Assembly: GCA_026826555.1 (NCBI GenBank)
Contig: JAKSZT010054396.1
Coordinates: 21,858,168-21,922,167 of the forward strand
DNA from: Tolypeutes matacus
Lineage: Eukaryota > Chordata > Mammalia > Cingulata > Chlamyphoridae
DNA length: 64,000 nt
Reading direction: 5' to 3'
A model generated the notes under the pieces. That model did not search any database and was not told where the DNA came from. It saw only the letters and a program-made list of their open reading frames with translations. A program made the translations under genes and the position numbers. Shown piece by piece: positions 1 to 12,808 of this stretch (positions are counted from its first letter, which is position 1; every line of letters starts with the position of its first letter).

Positions 1-901
1 CAAACAAGGAGGGGGTGGGGAGAAATAAATCTTCCAAAAAAATCATTATTAGAGCATTTTTGTTATTCCAATAATAATAATAAAAAACAGACCAAAAAAA
101 CCCTCATCACCTCTCAGTCTTTCTATGCTTCCCCTTCCACACATAGCTGCTATTATGTTTCTGTCTCTCTAGTTTATTTGTATTTTGTACAATCCATCTT
201 ATATTTGCAATATTACCTATATTCATATTTCACATGAAGTTTCACTATGTTATACAGTCCCATGTTAAATTTTTAAACTTTTCTTCTAGCCCTTTCAACC
301 AGTCATACCCATATAATAGCACTGCTAGTTACAAATACTATGATGTACGTTCACCATTTCTATTCATTTCCAAAGATTTACAAACAAACTTTTTACCAAT
401 TCTGCACAGATTAACCCTCAGCTTTCCATCCTCTAACCTCATTCTATTTTCTGGTGACCTACATTCTAGTTAACGCCATGAGTTTGCACAATATATTTAG
501 TTCATAATAGTGCACTCATACAGTATTTATCCTTTTGTGTCTGGCTTGTCTTCATTTTCTTAATAGTATCTTTTGTAAAAAGTTTTTAATTTTGATGAAG
601 TCCAATATCTCAATATTATCTTGCAAGTTCATAGTGTTTTGTGTGCTAAGAAATCTTTTCCTATCCAAAGTTGCTCCTATGTTTTCTTCTAGAAGCTTTG
701 TATTTCTAGCTTTTACATTTAGACAAAATCCATTTCAAGTTAATTTATGTGTATGGCATAAGTTAAAGGCCCAGAGTCATTGTTTTCTGTATGGATATCC
801 AGGTTTTCCAGGATAATTTATTGAATAGACTATGTTTCCCCTATAAATTACCTTAGCACCATTTGTAAAACAAAGATTCAATTTGCCCAGCATGTAAATT
901 T

Positions 902-912
902 CTGGACTGTAT

Positions 913-951
<39 letters not shown>

Positions 952-1248
952 ATTTATTTACTTTATCCATTTTAAACGCCCCCTTCCCCATTTGCTGTTT
1001 TGTGTCCATTCGCTGGGCAATTCTCCGTGTCTGTTTCCTGCCATCTCTTCTCATCCTCCTCCAGTCTTCACCAAGATTCGATCCTGGAGACTTCCGATGT
1101 AGGAGAGGTATTCTGCCACCTGCGCCACCTCAGCTCCTGGCTTCTGGAGCTTTTGGAGCATCTCGTCTTGTCTCTCCCCTGTTACGTCATCATCCTGCTG
1201 CATGGCCGGACAGCTCAGCTGCACACACAGCCTGGCAGCCCATGCGCC

Positions 1249-1286
<38 letters not shown>

Positions 1287-1386
1287 NNNNNNNNNNNNNN
1301 NNNNNNNNNNNNNNNNNNNNNNNNNNNNNNNNNNNNNNNNNNNNNNNNNNNNNNNNNNNNNNNNNNNNNNNNNNNNNNNNNNNNNN

Positions 1387-1419
<33 letters not shown>

Positions 1420-1523
1420 CTTATTTTACCGGGAGGTCCTGGGGATCGAACCCAGGTCCCTCCATATGGCAGATGGACGCCCAACCATTTGAGCCTCATC
1501 TGCCCCCTGGACTGTATTCTTTT
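902..1523 (-). mobile_element. dimeric DAS-type SINE with TSDs, contains assembly gap
   Basis: TSD CTGGACTGTATTCTTTT at 902-918 and 1507-1523. The element (919-1506, minus strand) has two tRNA-like modules, each with a B-box-like GATCGAAYCC segment, separated by linker sequence and a TA repeat. A 100-N gap at 1287-1386 interrupts it. The same architecture is seen complete at 36578-37016. Confidence 0.85.
1287..1386. other. assembly gap (100 N)
   Basis: Exactly 100 N between a (TA)n run (1254-1286) and a T run (1387-1419). The round number suggests a placeholder length inside a SINE linker. Confidence 0.99.
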
Positions 1524-2640
1524 CCAGTGATTTATGTCAATTCTTTCACTAATACCACATGGTCTCGATTACTGTTAAATTTGTATTAAGTCTTGAAATC
1601 AGGTAATGTAACTCCTAAAATATTATGGTTTTCAAATTTGTTTGGGTTAATATAACTCCTTTTTATGCCCATAATAATTTTTAAAATGTAAGTTTCTATG
1701 AAAAAGCCTGTTGGATTTTTTAAAAAATTAGTGTTAACATAATACACAACAAAAAATTTCCCATTTTGACCACTTTCATGTGTACAATTCAGTGACATTA
1801 TCAACAATATTGTGCTACCATCACCACTATCTATTAAAACTTTTTCACCACCACCCCCTACAAAACTCTGTACCCAGTAAGCATTAACTCTCCATTCCCT
1901 ATCCCTACCCCAGCCCCTGGTAATCTGAAATCTACTTTCTGTCTCTATGAATTTAGTTATTCTAGGTATTTCATGTAATTGGAAGTGGAATCATAAAATA
2001 TTGTCCTTTTGTGCCTGGTTTATTTCACTGAACATCATATCTTCAAGGTTTATTCATGTTGTTGCATGTATCAGAATTTCATTCCTTTTTGCACCTGAAT
2101 GACATTCCATTTTCTATATATACCACATTTTGTTTATTCATTTATCTGTTAATGGACACTTGGGTTACTTCCACCTTATAGTTATTGTGAATAATGATTC
2201 TAAGAACATTGGTGTACAGATATCTGTTCCACTCCCTGTTTTCAATTCTTTGAGTATATACCTAGAAGTGGCATTGCCAGATCATAGGGTAATTCTATGT
2301 TTAACATTCTGAAGAACTTTTCCACAGTGGCTGCATCATTTTACATTCCCACCAGCAATGTACGAGAGTTCCTATTTCTCCATGTCTTCACCACCTCTTG
2401 TTATTTTCCATTAAAAAAAAAAAAAAATAGGCATCTTAATGGTGTGAAGTGGTATTTCATTGCGGTTTTGATTTGCTTTTCTCTGATGACCATGATATTG
2501 AGCATCTTTTCGTGTGCTTATTGGCCATTTGTATATCTTTGGAGAAATGTCTAAGTCCTTTGCCCATTTCTTAATTGGGTTGTTTTTCTTTTTGTAGTTG
2601 TAGGCGTTCTTTGTATATTCTGGTTATTAAAGTCCTATCA

Positions 2641-2860
2641 GGGAGCGGATGTGGCTCAAGCAGTTGAGCACCCACCTCTCACATGGGAGGTCCCAGGTTC
2701 GGTTCCCAGTGCCTCCTGAATAAACGAGAACAAACAAGCAAAACAAACAAAAGAACCAACTCAGGGAAGCCAATGTGGCTCAGTGGTTGAGCACCGGCTT
2801 CCCACATATGAGGTCTCAGGTTCAATCCCTGTCCCCCAGTACCTCAAAAAAAAAAAAAAA
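2641..2860 (+). mobile_element. dimeric DAS-type SINE
   Basis: Two tRNA-like modules (starts GGGAGCGGATGTGGCTC and GGGAAGCCAATGTGGCTC) joined by an AAAC-rich linker, ending in poly(A). Short TSD TCCTATCAG-like on both sides (2633-2640 and 2863-2871). Confidence 0.85.
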
Positions 2861-3063
2861 ATTCCTATCAGAAATAGGCTTTTCAAATATTTTCTCCCAT
2901 TCTGCAGATTGTCTCTTCACTTTCTTGATAATGTCCTTTGATGCACAAAAGTTCAATTTTGAAGTCCTGTTAATTTTTTGTTGTTTGTGGGTTTTTTTTT
3001 TGTTTTTGTTTTTTTGTGTGTGGTTGTTTTTGTTTTTGTTTTTTAGTTACCAGGGCCTTTAAT

Positions 3064-3182
3064 TTGTTTGCTTGTTGTTTTTGTTGTTGTTGTTGTTTTT
3101 AGGAGGCACTGAGAACCAAACTCAGGACCTCCCATGTTTGGCTCAACATAGGCGCTCAACTGCTTAAGCCACATCCATTCCC
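3064..3182 (-). mobile_element. DAS-type SINE monomer, antisense
   Basis: Minus-strand tRNA-like module ending in GGGAATGGATGTGGCTTAAG with a (GTT)n-rich tail (the complement of the AAC-rich linker of dimeric copies). Confidence 0.75.
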
Positions 3183-3343
3183 GTTTGTGCTTTTGGTATA
3201 AAGTGTAAGAATTCATTGCCTAACACAAGCCCCTAAAGATTTCCCCTATGTTTCTCCAAAGAGTTTTATGGTTGTCGACACTTATATTTAGGTTGTTGAT
3301 CCATTTTGAATTAATTTTTGTATATGGCATGAGTTAGAGGTCC

Positions 3344-3558
3344 AATTGTATTTTCTTTTCTTTTTTTTTTTAAAGATTTTATTTATTTATTCATTTATCC
3401 CCCCCTTGCTGCTTGTGCTCGCTAGATCAGCTAACCACGCCGTGCGGGCGGGCTTGCCTTCACCAGGAGGCCCCGGGAACTGAACCCGGGGCCTCCCATA
3501 TGATAAACGGGAGCCCTACTGATTGAGCCACAGCCGCTTCCCCTAATTGTATTTTCTT
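3344..3558 (-). mobile_element. DAS-III-like SINE with TSDs
   Basis: TSD AATTGTATTTTCTT at 3344-3357 and 3545-3558. The body (3358-3544) on the minus strand has the A-box GTGGCTCAATCAGT and the B-box GGTTCAGTTCC, and a tail of TGAATAAATAAA units. Confidence 0.92.
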
Positions 3559-4524
3559 GCATGCAGATATCCAGTTTTCTGAGTACCATTTGTTGAAGAG
3601 ATTATTCTTTCCCCATTGAGTGGACTTGGAACCCTTGCTGAAATCAATTGGCCATAAATATGTGGATACCTGCTGGGATTTTGAATGAGATTGGGTTGAG
3701 TATATAGATAAATTTGGGGAGAACTGACATGTTAAAGAGTATTGTCTTCCAATATATAATTAATCTATGTCCCCACTTATGTAGGCCTTATTTAATATAT
3801 CTCAGTAATGTGTTAAACAGTTTGCAGTATATGTTCTTACATATCTTTTGTTAAATTTATCCCCAAGTAGTTCATATTTTTTTATGCTATTGTAAATGGT
3901 TTTAAATTTCAAAAATTTTTGATTGTTCATTGCTGGCACAGAGAAATACAATTGTTATTTGTATATTAATGTTGTATCCTGTGACTTTTGATTAATTCTA
4001 GTAGCTTTGTTGTAGATTGCTCAGGATTTTCATGTATACAGTTTTGTCTTCTGGGAATAAAGACAGCATTACATCTTCGTTTTCAACCTAAATTCCTTGC
4101 TTTGCCCCTTGTCATATTGCACTGGCTAGTATCTCTGATAGAATGTTGAACAGGAGTGGAGAAAGCAGACAGTTTTGCCTTGTGCCCAGTTTGGGGGGAA
4201 ACATTCAGTTTTTCACCATATTAAGTATGATGTCAGCTGTAGGTTTCGCATTTATACTCTTGAGGTTGAGGAAGTTCCCTTCTCTTCCTAGTTTGCTGAG
4301 AATTTTTGTTATGAATGTGTATCATATTTCGTCAAATACTTTTTCTGCATCTATTAAGATGTTTGTATGGGATTTCTCCTTAATTCTGTTAATGTGGTAA
4401 AATACGTTGGCTATTAAAATGTTAAACCAACTGTGTATACCAGGGAAAATTCCCATGTGGTTATGGCATATTAGTCTTTTTAAAATATATTGCTGGATTT
4501 GATTTGCTAAAATGTTGTTAGGGT

Positions 4525-4795
4525 TGTCTTTTTTTAAATTGCTTTATTGATATAATTCACAAACCATATAGCTCACCCATTTAAAGTGTATAAGTCAATG
4601 AATTTTAATATATTCACAAACAGTTGCAACTATAACCAGTCAATTTTAGCTATTTTCTTCATCTCCAAAAGGAACCCCGTACAGTTTAGCAATCACCACC
4701 CTATCCCCTATTTCCTCCAGTTCTTAAGTTGTAACCTTTTTGTCTCATCTAGCTTTCTGTGTCTCCTGGTATGTTTTATTGTTGGTAAATGAGTA
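4525..4795 (-). mobile_element. L1 3' end fragment, antisense
   Basis: TTTATTGATATAATTCAC and the following bases match the widespread mammalian L1 3'UTR end on the minus strand (ACAGTTTAGC, CTATCCCC context). Different copy from the preceding one. Confidence 0.65.
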
Positions 4796-5084
4796 ACCTA
4801 TCTAGTCTCCAAGGAGAACATGACACAACTTCCAAAGTTATATCTGAATTCATACTTATTCTTTGCCTATTTTAACATTTTGTTCTGTTTTTCACCCTGG
4901 ATCATTCTCATTCCAGCTGGATCTCAGCCTTCTTGGAAGGATCAGCATTACCATTGAAGAGAATTTAAAAAATGTTTATTTTTTATAAAGCTTAAGTGGC
5001 CTTCCTAATCTTCGTAATCAATGTTTCTTTTCATTTAATATGTTCTTTGCTTGGTGGGGGGGAAAGAGTTGTCTCTAGTCTGTT

Positions 5085-5345
5085 ATTAACTATCTGTTAT
5101 AATTTATTATTTATTGTATGTAGGACACTTCATACATTAATCTTTACAACAATCATAAGAGGTGGGAATTATTAATTCCATATTAGATAGTGAGGAAACA
5201 GGTTTTGAAGAATGAACTTGCTCTAAGGCTAGAGTACAAAAGAGTTTAATAGGCTTGATTTTGATGATTTCTATGGGGTTTGAAACAGGTAAGGCTTTTA
5301 AAGTTTCAAGCCAGAATTTGAACAAAGACCTTGCCTAGAGTTATT
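5085..5345 (+). repeat. MIR SINE
   Basis: Contains the MIR-like core ACAACAATCATAAGAGGTGG, then GTGAGGAAACAGGTTTTGAAG in the expected order. Degraded and ancient. Confidence 0.65.
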
Positions 5346-5749
5346 CTGTCTCCTTCCAGTATATTTGTGAGTGCAGGCTCTAGGGACAGACTGCTTAGCT
5401 TCGTTATCAGCTCCAACAAATTAAAGTTGTCTACTTCATAGGAAAAGACAAAGTGAGGAAAGAGAACTTCCAGCTGGGGCGAGTGATGGAGGAAGGGAAA
5501 TGTTTCTTGCTTTAGTTTTGCTGAGTTTGCTGTTCCCCAAATGTATTTTTCCCTTGGCTTTAGAAGGATGGAGGCTGATTCCCAGGGAAAATCAGAGGGG
5601 CATAAAGGATTAAGAATCTTAATACCTTCTAACTATGTAACTCTTATGCTAAAGGGGAAAACTGACTCAATAACTCTTTTTATCTCTGAATTTAAAGGAC
5701 AGGCAAGCACTAACTACATAATATAGGTGTCTTTAGAAATTCCTTTAAA

Positions 5750-5870
5750 TAGATACTTGAGTTCTTTCTAAGTGCCAATAGTTATATAATGTGTCAGGAA
5801 AATCAAGATGAATAAGACATGATCCCTGTCCTTAAAAGGCTCACAGTCTACCTTAAGTGCTGTTGATGTG
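5750..5870 (+). repeat. L2-like 3' fragment
   Basis: The segment GATGAATAAGACATGATCCC followed by CTCACAGTCTAC resembles the common L2/MIR-type 3' consensus. Short and diverged. Confidence 0.45.
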
Positions 5871-6287
5871 GGGAAGTCAACAAAACACTATTAATTCCTC
5901 TTAGGAGTCCAAGAAAGCATGCACAGAGAAATGTCAGATATTAGCTGGTTTGGACATTACATTGTTAGACAATAACTTCACATTAGGGTTAACTTGGTAT
6001 AAAGAGAAAATGATCCTTCTCGACTCTAATATCTAAGAGGGCAGAAGCATCATCTAACAAATCTACCATTGGGATCAGGTAGATGACAATTACATGGCTT
6101 CGAGTTTATTGTTTCTTTATTCACTGTACTGGGAGAAAATATCAAGTGTCGGTCCAAGTGTTCTAAGAGGTAAATCTAGGTAAGTGTAAATCAATATGCC
6201 AATTCTTCATCTCCCCACTCTTTTTAAAATTGTAAGAAGTAGTAATGAGATAAATATACATAACAGAGAGTGGTCTAAATATCAAAG

Positions 6288-6293
6288 TTTATT
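6288..6293 (-). promoter_or_regulatory. candidate distal poly(A) signal of MINDY2
   Basis: The plus strand reads TTTATT, giving AATAAA on the minus strand in an AT-rich context, with cleavage expected 10-30 bases lower. It lies where the repeat-poor 3'UTR gives way to sequence with MIR/L2 traces. Other AATAAA/ATTAAA matches exist inside the UTR, so this is the best distal choice and not the only one. Confidence 0.5.
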
Positions 6294-7476
6294 GAAATAA
6301 AATATAATCTATAATAAAAAATACTAAGGGTGTTATCACTGGTTACAGTTTTAAGTATATTTTTAAAAATCCAACATTTTAATCTAACAATGACACTATC
6401 CTTGTGGTACAGTAACAGACATGAAATTAAATGTTGAATAATACTGAATAATTGTCAGAAATATTTTATACTTTCCCATCTATGTTCAATATGCCTTATA
6501 AGGATATCCTCCAAAAGTGAAACCTTTGAAACTTATTAAAGACAGTTTTTAGAATTAAATAGTTTTAGCATAATCTGCATTTAGAACAATACATTTCTTT
6601 GAACTTCAGTTCCAACCTAAACTGAGTAGATGCTTTTAGGTGTCTTTATTCAAAAAATGTACTTCAGTGCTCTTATTAATCTCTAGGGTTGCTATTATTC
6701 TTAAACTAACTGGAATTAAAACTGGTCATAAAGTAAAACAGATGGATTATTTCAGAAGTAGAAAGGGCATTAAAATAGCAAAGAAAATGAGGAGGGAAAA
6801 AAAAGAAATGCATAAACATTCTATATCTTTAAATTCTTTGAAAACTCTATCTCAATTGGTCTGCCAAACTTGGCCCAGCATGAAGTGATCTATGTTTAAT
6901 ACATCATAGCAACTTCTTGACCCAAGTAGTCCTAATAGTGAATTGGAGGAAGAAAATTTATTTTTCTTGTTATATTCCAAGATAGCTTTCTCTAGTAATT
7001 ATGTCACTCCACTTGCTCCTCCCCAAAATATGTCACAAATACAATTATTCTGCACAATATAAGGAAAAAGATTCACATGCACTAGCTTTAGGAAAGGACT
7101 TTCAGGGTACCTCTGAAGTTTCAGAAGCAAAGATTATCCCCTCTGCTGACTTATGTAGCGATCAAACATCAGGCTTCTATTATATTGTTCTACTTGCGAT
7201 GTGTCGATCTTTGACAACAGTTGTCATTTATTGAAGCAGATGGCCTTTTAACAAAAACCTCTTGAGACACTGCAAAGGCTCATCTTTAAAAATCTGTAAA
7301 GTAAGATCTCCTATGCACCCTGAAAGAATGATTATTTCATATAACTAAGATGCAAAAAAGAATAGCAACATTAAACCTGTGACAAAATTGAGACACACAG
7401 GACGGATCTTCACAAATTAAATGCCAATCTTAGCCTTAAAACATATTCTGTTAGAAGTGCTTTGTAGGGTATTTCA

Positions 7477-7688
7477 GATACAATGCCTTTTTTTTTTTTT
7501 TTTAAGATTTTATTTATTTATTCATTTATCCCCCCCTTGTTGCTTGTGCTCGCTGGGTCAGCTAACCACGCCGTGCGGGCGGGCTTGCCTTCACCAGGAG
7601 GCCCCTGGAACCGAACCCGGGGCCTCCCATATGGTAAACAGGAGCCCTACTGATTGAGCCACAGCCGCTTCCCGATACAATGCCTTTT
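7477..7688 (-). mobile_element. DAS-III-like SINE in MINDY2 3'UTR
   Basis: Perfect 15-bp TSD GATACAATGCCTTTT at 7477-7491 and 7674-7688. The body (7492-7673) is in the same orientation as MINDY2, so its sequence would be transcribed sense in the 3'UTR. Confidence 0.95.
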
Positions 7689-9049
7689 GAAACTGGTCAT
7701 TCATTTGGGGATTTAAATGGGTATTTTAGCTTCCTAACTTTCTATTTAAATCTATAAACTATTAGAGCCAAAGGAGCCATGATCACCTGCAAAAGAAATT
7801 TTGCTTCGTGCATCCTCTAGTCTACAGGAGGCATCCCTGCCTCTCAAAGTAGACTATTACAGTGAAGACAGATAGAAAGTTTTTTAAAGTTAGTGGTGAC
7901 AAATCACTAAGCAGTTTGAAGAAATCCTTAGAATAGCAGATAAAGTAGAAAGTCTTATTGTAGAATGATAGTACACCTTTTTGTTCTTTGTCTCAAAGCT
8001 TAGGTTTTATATTTCTGCCATGGCATTTCAACACCTTACCTCAGATAGTGGGGTATCATGCCCTAAAAAAATATCGGTGCTGGGCAATCAAGTCTAAATA
8101 TCCTCTATCAAGGCAATAGGACAAAGCCGGGCTTGAAGCAAAAGTTGAAGAATTTTACCCTGTTTTCAAGTTTGTTTGAGATCAGAAAATGAACTTAGAA
8201 ACCAGAATCCTTCATGTAAAAATATATATGCATTATCACAATTTATTAAACTCTAATTCCTAATGGCAGAAACACAAGATTAAATAAGAAACATGCATGA
8301 ATTAAAATTTGGATGGATCTTCAAAATAAAACTTATCAAAGTCCTGCAATTTGCCCTTCAGACTCCATTATCTCTAATTTGCAACTTATTTTGTTTAGAA
8401 AGCTTCTGATTTTAAAACTTAATTTGTTTAAAGTGTCACCTGAGAAGATGAACCTCGATTCTTTATAATATTTTGCAACAATTTTAGAAATTTTGGATAT
8501 CAGTAACAAAAAACATTAAGTTATCAAAGAGACCCTAAGAACTAAGATTCCAATGAGTTCCTTTATCATTTTCATCACTTTTTAAAAGGAATTTAACTGC
8601 ACATTATTAAATAACATTCTGCACTAAGAAAACACAAATAATTTAAATAGCCCCAAAAATGACCATACTTGGGAGTTCTAAATGAAAAAGCTTGTATATA
8701 TGTATTAGTAACTTGATACTACTATACTTTGTTCTATGGAGGAAAAGGCAAAGAGAATCTAAATATTTAGATCTGTGAAAGGTATTGGAAAATACATTTT
8801 TAAATGCTTTTTACACTCCTCAAATACCTTTGATTTTGACCCCATATTCTACAAAACACGAAAGCAACTGTAAAATACAATATTGGAAGGTACTCAAAGA
8901 CAGATAATTCTACAAATTTTGATAGCATTAAAAAAACTGACAAATATTATGAGTCATGGAGGGGGGGATGTCTGCATATTCAAGAACAAGGATGTATATA
9001 ATATTTGTGATTATTTAAGTAATACTTTGTGCTCATACTATGCCCTTTA

Positions 9050-9170
9050 TTCAGGAGTGTAAAGCACTTTTTTAAAAAAAGCATCCTTTGTATATTTAAA
9101 GATAAATTGAGGCACAGATAAGTTTGTCTAAGGCAAGACAGAAAGTCAGGCTTTTAAAAACAAAATGATT
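9050..9170 (+). repeat. MIR-like fragment in 3'UTR
   Basis: AAATTGAGGCACAGATAAG followed by a GGCAAGACAGAAAGTCAGG-like tail resembles a MIR core. Weak match. Confidence 0.4.
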
Positions 9171-9860
9171 TAGAATTCCACATTTTTAGTTCTTTAAAAT
9201 GAAACTATAGTATGTCTTATTTATAAGATAAATCCATCATATTTTATCAAACAGCAAGTTTTCAATTATATTTTAAGTTGTATGCCTAAGTATTGTTTGA
9301 TAGGGTAAAGCCCATAGCATTTCATGAATTTGATTTTCTTTTATAAATGAGATTGAGGACAGTTCTGGAAATTTTTGCCTTGATTTTTCTCCAGCAGGTT
9401 TTTACAAATATATATTTGTATATGCTTCATATATCAACATTAATACAAGGACCACAATTCTTTCTTTAAATACTTGACTTCTAGTCCTCCTGCACCTTAA
9501 GATCTTCTATCTCTGAGTTTGTGACTCATTGAAAACAAAATGCTAAGAAGGTTTTGTTACAGTACAAAATGGTTAATGGTGGGTTCAACTAATTTCTGAT
9601 AATAACTTTCTTAATTAAGCTAAGATCAGGAAATAGGAAGAATTTTAAACAAGATACAAGATAAATAGCCAAATGCTAGAAATGTGAGACAATAAAAACA
9701 AAATATATTCCAAAACCTAATCCAAAACTTAAAAATGGATGTCTCATTTAACTATTTCTAGCATAACACCTTGAAACATGGAATTTACTTCACCTAAGCA
9801 CACTGAACCGACATCATAGGAAGCAGCCAATGTCAATTTTAGCTGTCTCCAATCGTTTAG

Positions 9861-9862
9861 TG

Positions 9863-9896
<34 letters not shown>

Positions 9897-9914
9897 TGTA
9901 TGTATGTGTGCATG
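9861..9914. repeat. (TATG)n microsatellite
   Basis: About ten perfect TATG units flanked by TATATA and TGTGCATG. Lies in the probable MINDY2 3'UTR, likely polymorphic. Confidence 0.97.
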
Positions 9915-12808
9915 TATTCTTAAAGTGGTAATTCTTAAATTTGAGGGAGGGTCCCCCAGATCCCTTGGAGACTCTAATGAAAGCCATGGAACTTTGCTCT
10001 GAAACACACATAAACACACACAACCACATACACATCCCAAGTACTTTTCAGTATTCATAACCTACTGCAAATCACAGCATTGCTGATGTAATGGGGTTAG
10101 ACATGATGAGAATATGATATTAATAAAGACGGATCAGTGACCTTATGGAATAGGCTTTGAAAGTAAGAAGAAAGTACAGTGGCTATATCCATTCATTCAT
10201 CTGCCTCTTTTGCCAGGTCTAATGGTGATTTGGTTGATGCAAATGTGCCCCTAATCTAGCCTATAAATATTAAAAACAAATATGGTTAAGTTCCTAGCAG
10301 TGTTTACATGTATCAGTTTTCAAGTATTACAAAATACTGTGAAGGAAAGACTTTAATACACTTCTATCAAATTCCAATACCCAAACCAGCAATGAAATGA
10401 CCGAATATATAATTTGTTACCTTGAGCAAAATATAAGAAAATAAAGACACAATACTTTTAAATTCTTTTTAACCTTTACGGACGGGAAACCAGTATATCT
10501 GAGAAGTTTGTCTGTTTTAATAGAATTGAACATTTAATTTTTTCAATTCATTTGCAAACATTTTATCATTATTACCCTTGGTATATCAAACAGAATTCCA
10601 GGAATGTAAGAAAGTTCTGACTTGGAAATATTACATAGAAAAGGCTGAATTAACAAACACATTACATGTTTAAAGTTTTTTTTCCCTTCTAAGTATACAT
10701 TGACATCTACTTATCTGATAGCAGCACTGCTGGTTTTAAGTTGCTGTTTGTTTTTTGTTTTTTTTCCTTCCAGAGGGAATGCAGAATGGCAGTATTATTT
10801 TTGGAACAAATTAAGAAGATAACAAATAAAAGAATAACTTCTACAAATATTTTTCAAGGGCAATAAATAGATAAGTATATAATTATGGAAAATATGCTTC
10901 AGGTTTTCTTGGTTTGTTTTTGTTTTTTAAAGTAAAATATAATGTATTTTCACTACTTTCTGTTCTGGGGAGAAAAATCCCGAGGTTCGAGTTTCCTCTT
11001 TCAACCATTAGAGTGATATTAAAAGTAAACTTGGGTTGAGTTCATCCTGTTTGAATTGACAGAGAATTCTGTAGTACAGCTAATTACTTTACAATGTATG
11101 CATATTCTTGGTTATCAAGAGACACACTAAATATTCTGTATCAAAGTTTTATACCCAAAACAGGTTTTCTGATGATTTATCATGCTAGCATAGGAAATTT
11201 GAAGGAATATCAAATTGCATAACATAAACAGACATACAATATAGAAAAACATAAGCAATACAGTTTGACCCTGGATATTTCCCTTAGAATAATTCCTTCT
11301 ATAAATAAGATTTTATTTTATTTTTATATATAGACTCATTCTATAACTGGTCTTGGATCATGGAGACACTAAGGACATAGCTTAAAAAATCCAGACCAAA
11401 TTTTTTTTTAGTCTATTGTCACCCTAGACCACAAAAAACATTCTCCAAGTGGATGCTCAGGATAGATTAAGATGCTTTTAAATAAATTTACCAAGGCTTA
11501 GAACATAAATCACACAACCACTTGCAGCAGCAATAGTCTTTTCAAAATGACTAAAACAAATTATTAAATATAAAATATATCAAAAGGACTACTAAGGATC
11601 ATTTTCAAAACAGTATCTAGAAATACAGGAAAATATGTGTTGTCTTCATAATAAAGTTCAATAAATATTCTTTCTGAATCCTATAAAGACTACAAGACTA
11701 TAGGTTTGTTTGGTTCCCATAAGTTAAAAATCTGGTTGCTTTTACATAAATTCCTTCAAATTCTTATCTACTCTCAAAGAGGTTTTTATTAAATGCCTTT
11801 TCACTAGACTCAGAGTATTTCACTCTCTAACTTCTTTCTAGAAATGTGCTTTTTTTTGGTTGGTTTTAATTAGTATACATAATTTTCTAGCAAATAAACA
11901 TGATTTAAATTTTAAGGATCAAGGTAATTCTAGAAAAAGGTAGATATCGAATTACCTGGTTTTCTACATTCCCCTTATTTACTAGGCCTAGCATCCACTG
12001 TGGTTTCCACCCTACTCTTACTCACTCACCACACTGTCATAAAAAGCAACTGTGGTCCGGATTACCTATATTAAAGATTTCAAAGTTTTACACCACCACC
12101 TCATCATTAATATCAGATTTTAATAAGATAATGAATATTAGTGTTATGTAATTTTTTCTACTGGAAAAGAAATACAAATTTTTATTTGTCTATCAATGAA
12201 ATCCAAGTTCCATTATCAATTCTTAGGATAATATCTAAAATGGACATTCCTAAAGAAAGGTAAAGCTGTTTAAGGGCTGAGCTAGTCTAATATACAATTA
12301 AGGGTTATTTATTTGTTATTTTTCTTTTTTTTCCTTCTGCTTTTTAAATCCCTATATTAAACCCCTGGTTTCTCATGAATTCAATCATAATTTAACAATG
12401 TAAAAATTAGTTTCAGAAACTACTGTGCTAATATTTAGATTTCAGGAAGGAATGAGACATAATCAATTACCTCTTCATTGTTAGAACAGAAGATAAAATA
12501 GCTTACTAACTGATAGTGAGTTATGAATGTCACTATGACACAAAATTTGCTGTGATTTGCTTATTTGGCTACAAGTGCGGTATTTTCATGAATGACAACA
12601 CACAGCATTTCCAACTTGTAACATGAAATTCCAGCTCTAAAGAGTGTAAAAGTCTGATTGTAACTAAGTAACAACCTTTCCCCTGAAAAACTTGAACAAA
12701 ATCCATTGGGAAATCAGGCACAGACGGTATTTATCGGTTTTTCTTCCTTTCTTCCTGTGGTTTTGTTTCTCAAGACATATAGATGGTTCCAAAAGAATCC
12801 AACACTTA

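Larger units (their letters stand above)
1..1740 (-). mobile_element. old L1 LINE fragment, antisense to plus
   Basis: AT-rich sequence that reads as degraded L1 on the minus strand, for example the stretch near 750-840 resembling the L1 ORF2 region before the ...TATGGCATAAGTTAAAGG segment. It is interrupted by a dimeric SINE (919-1506) and continues to about 1740. No intact ORF. The first 230 bases are A-rich and unassigned. Confidence 0.55.
1741..4500 (-). mobile_element. old L1 LINE, minus strand, interrupted by three SINEs
   Basis: Starts with the L1 3'UTR-like block around 1740-1950 and continues through antisense ORF2 sequence (for example 1980-2560, 2862-3060, 3183-3343, 3559-4500). 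The segment near 4030-4400 is antisense reverse-transcriptase region. SINE insertions at 2641-2860, 3064-3182 and 3358-3544 interrupt it. All frames are degraded. Confidence 0.75.
4796..6270. other. intergenic, no gene seen
   Basis: No coding exon or RNA gene recognised. It contains a MIR at about 5085-5345 and an L2-like stretch at about 5750-5870; the rest is unassigned. Confidence 0.6.
6271..12808 (-). other. MINDY2: probable MINDY2 3' untranslated region
   Basis: About 6.5 kb of AT-rich single-copy-looking sequence follows the MINDY2 stop on the minus strand. It is poor in young repeats compared with the rest of the window, as expected for a constrained long 3'UTR. It contains one young DAS SINE (7492-7673), a TATG microsatellite and one MIR-like stretch. 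I see no other gene and no credible long ORF. The distal end is set by the AATAAA at 6288-6293; earlier signals could give shorter isoforms. The extent is inferred. Confidence 0.7.

Noticed and set aside
1000..1589. Open frames spanning the N gap
   Set aside because: Product of SINE sequence, a TA run and the 100-N placeholder.
9865..9907. Regularly spaced short repeats that might suggest a CRISPR array
   Set aside because: Simple 4-bp microsatellite in a mammalian genome; no repeat-spacer pattern exists anywhere in the window.
9744..10058. Minus-strand open frame with HTYI repeats
   Set aside because: Generated by the TATG microsatellite and flanks inside the MINDY2 3'UTR.
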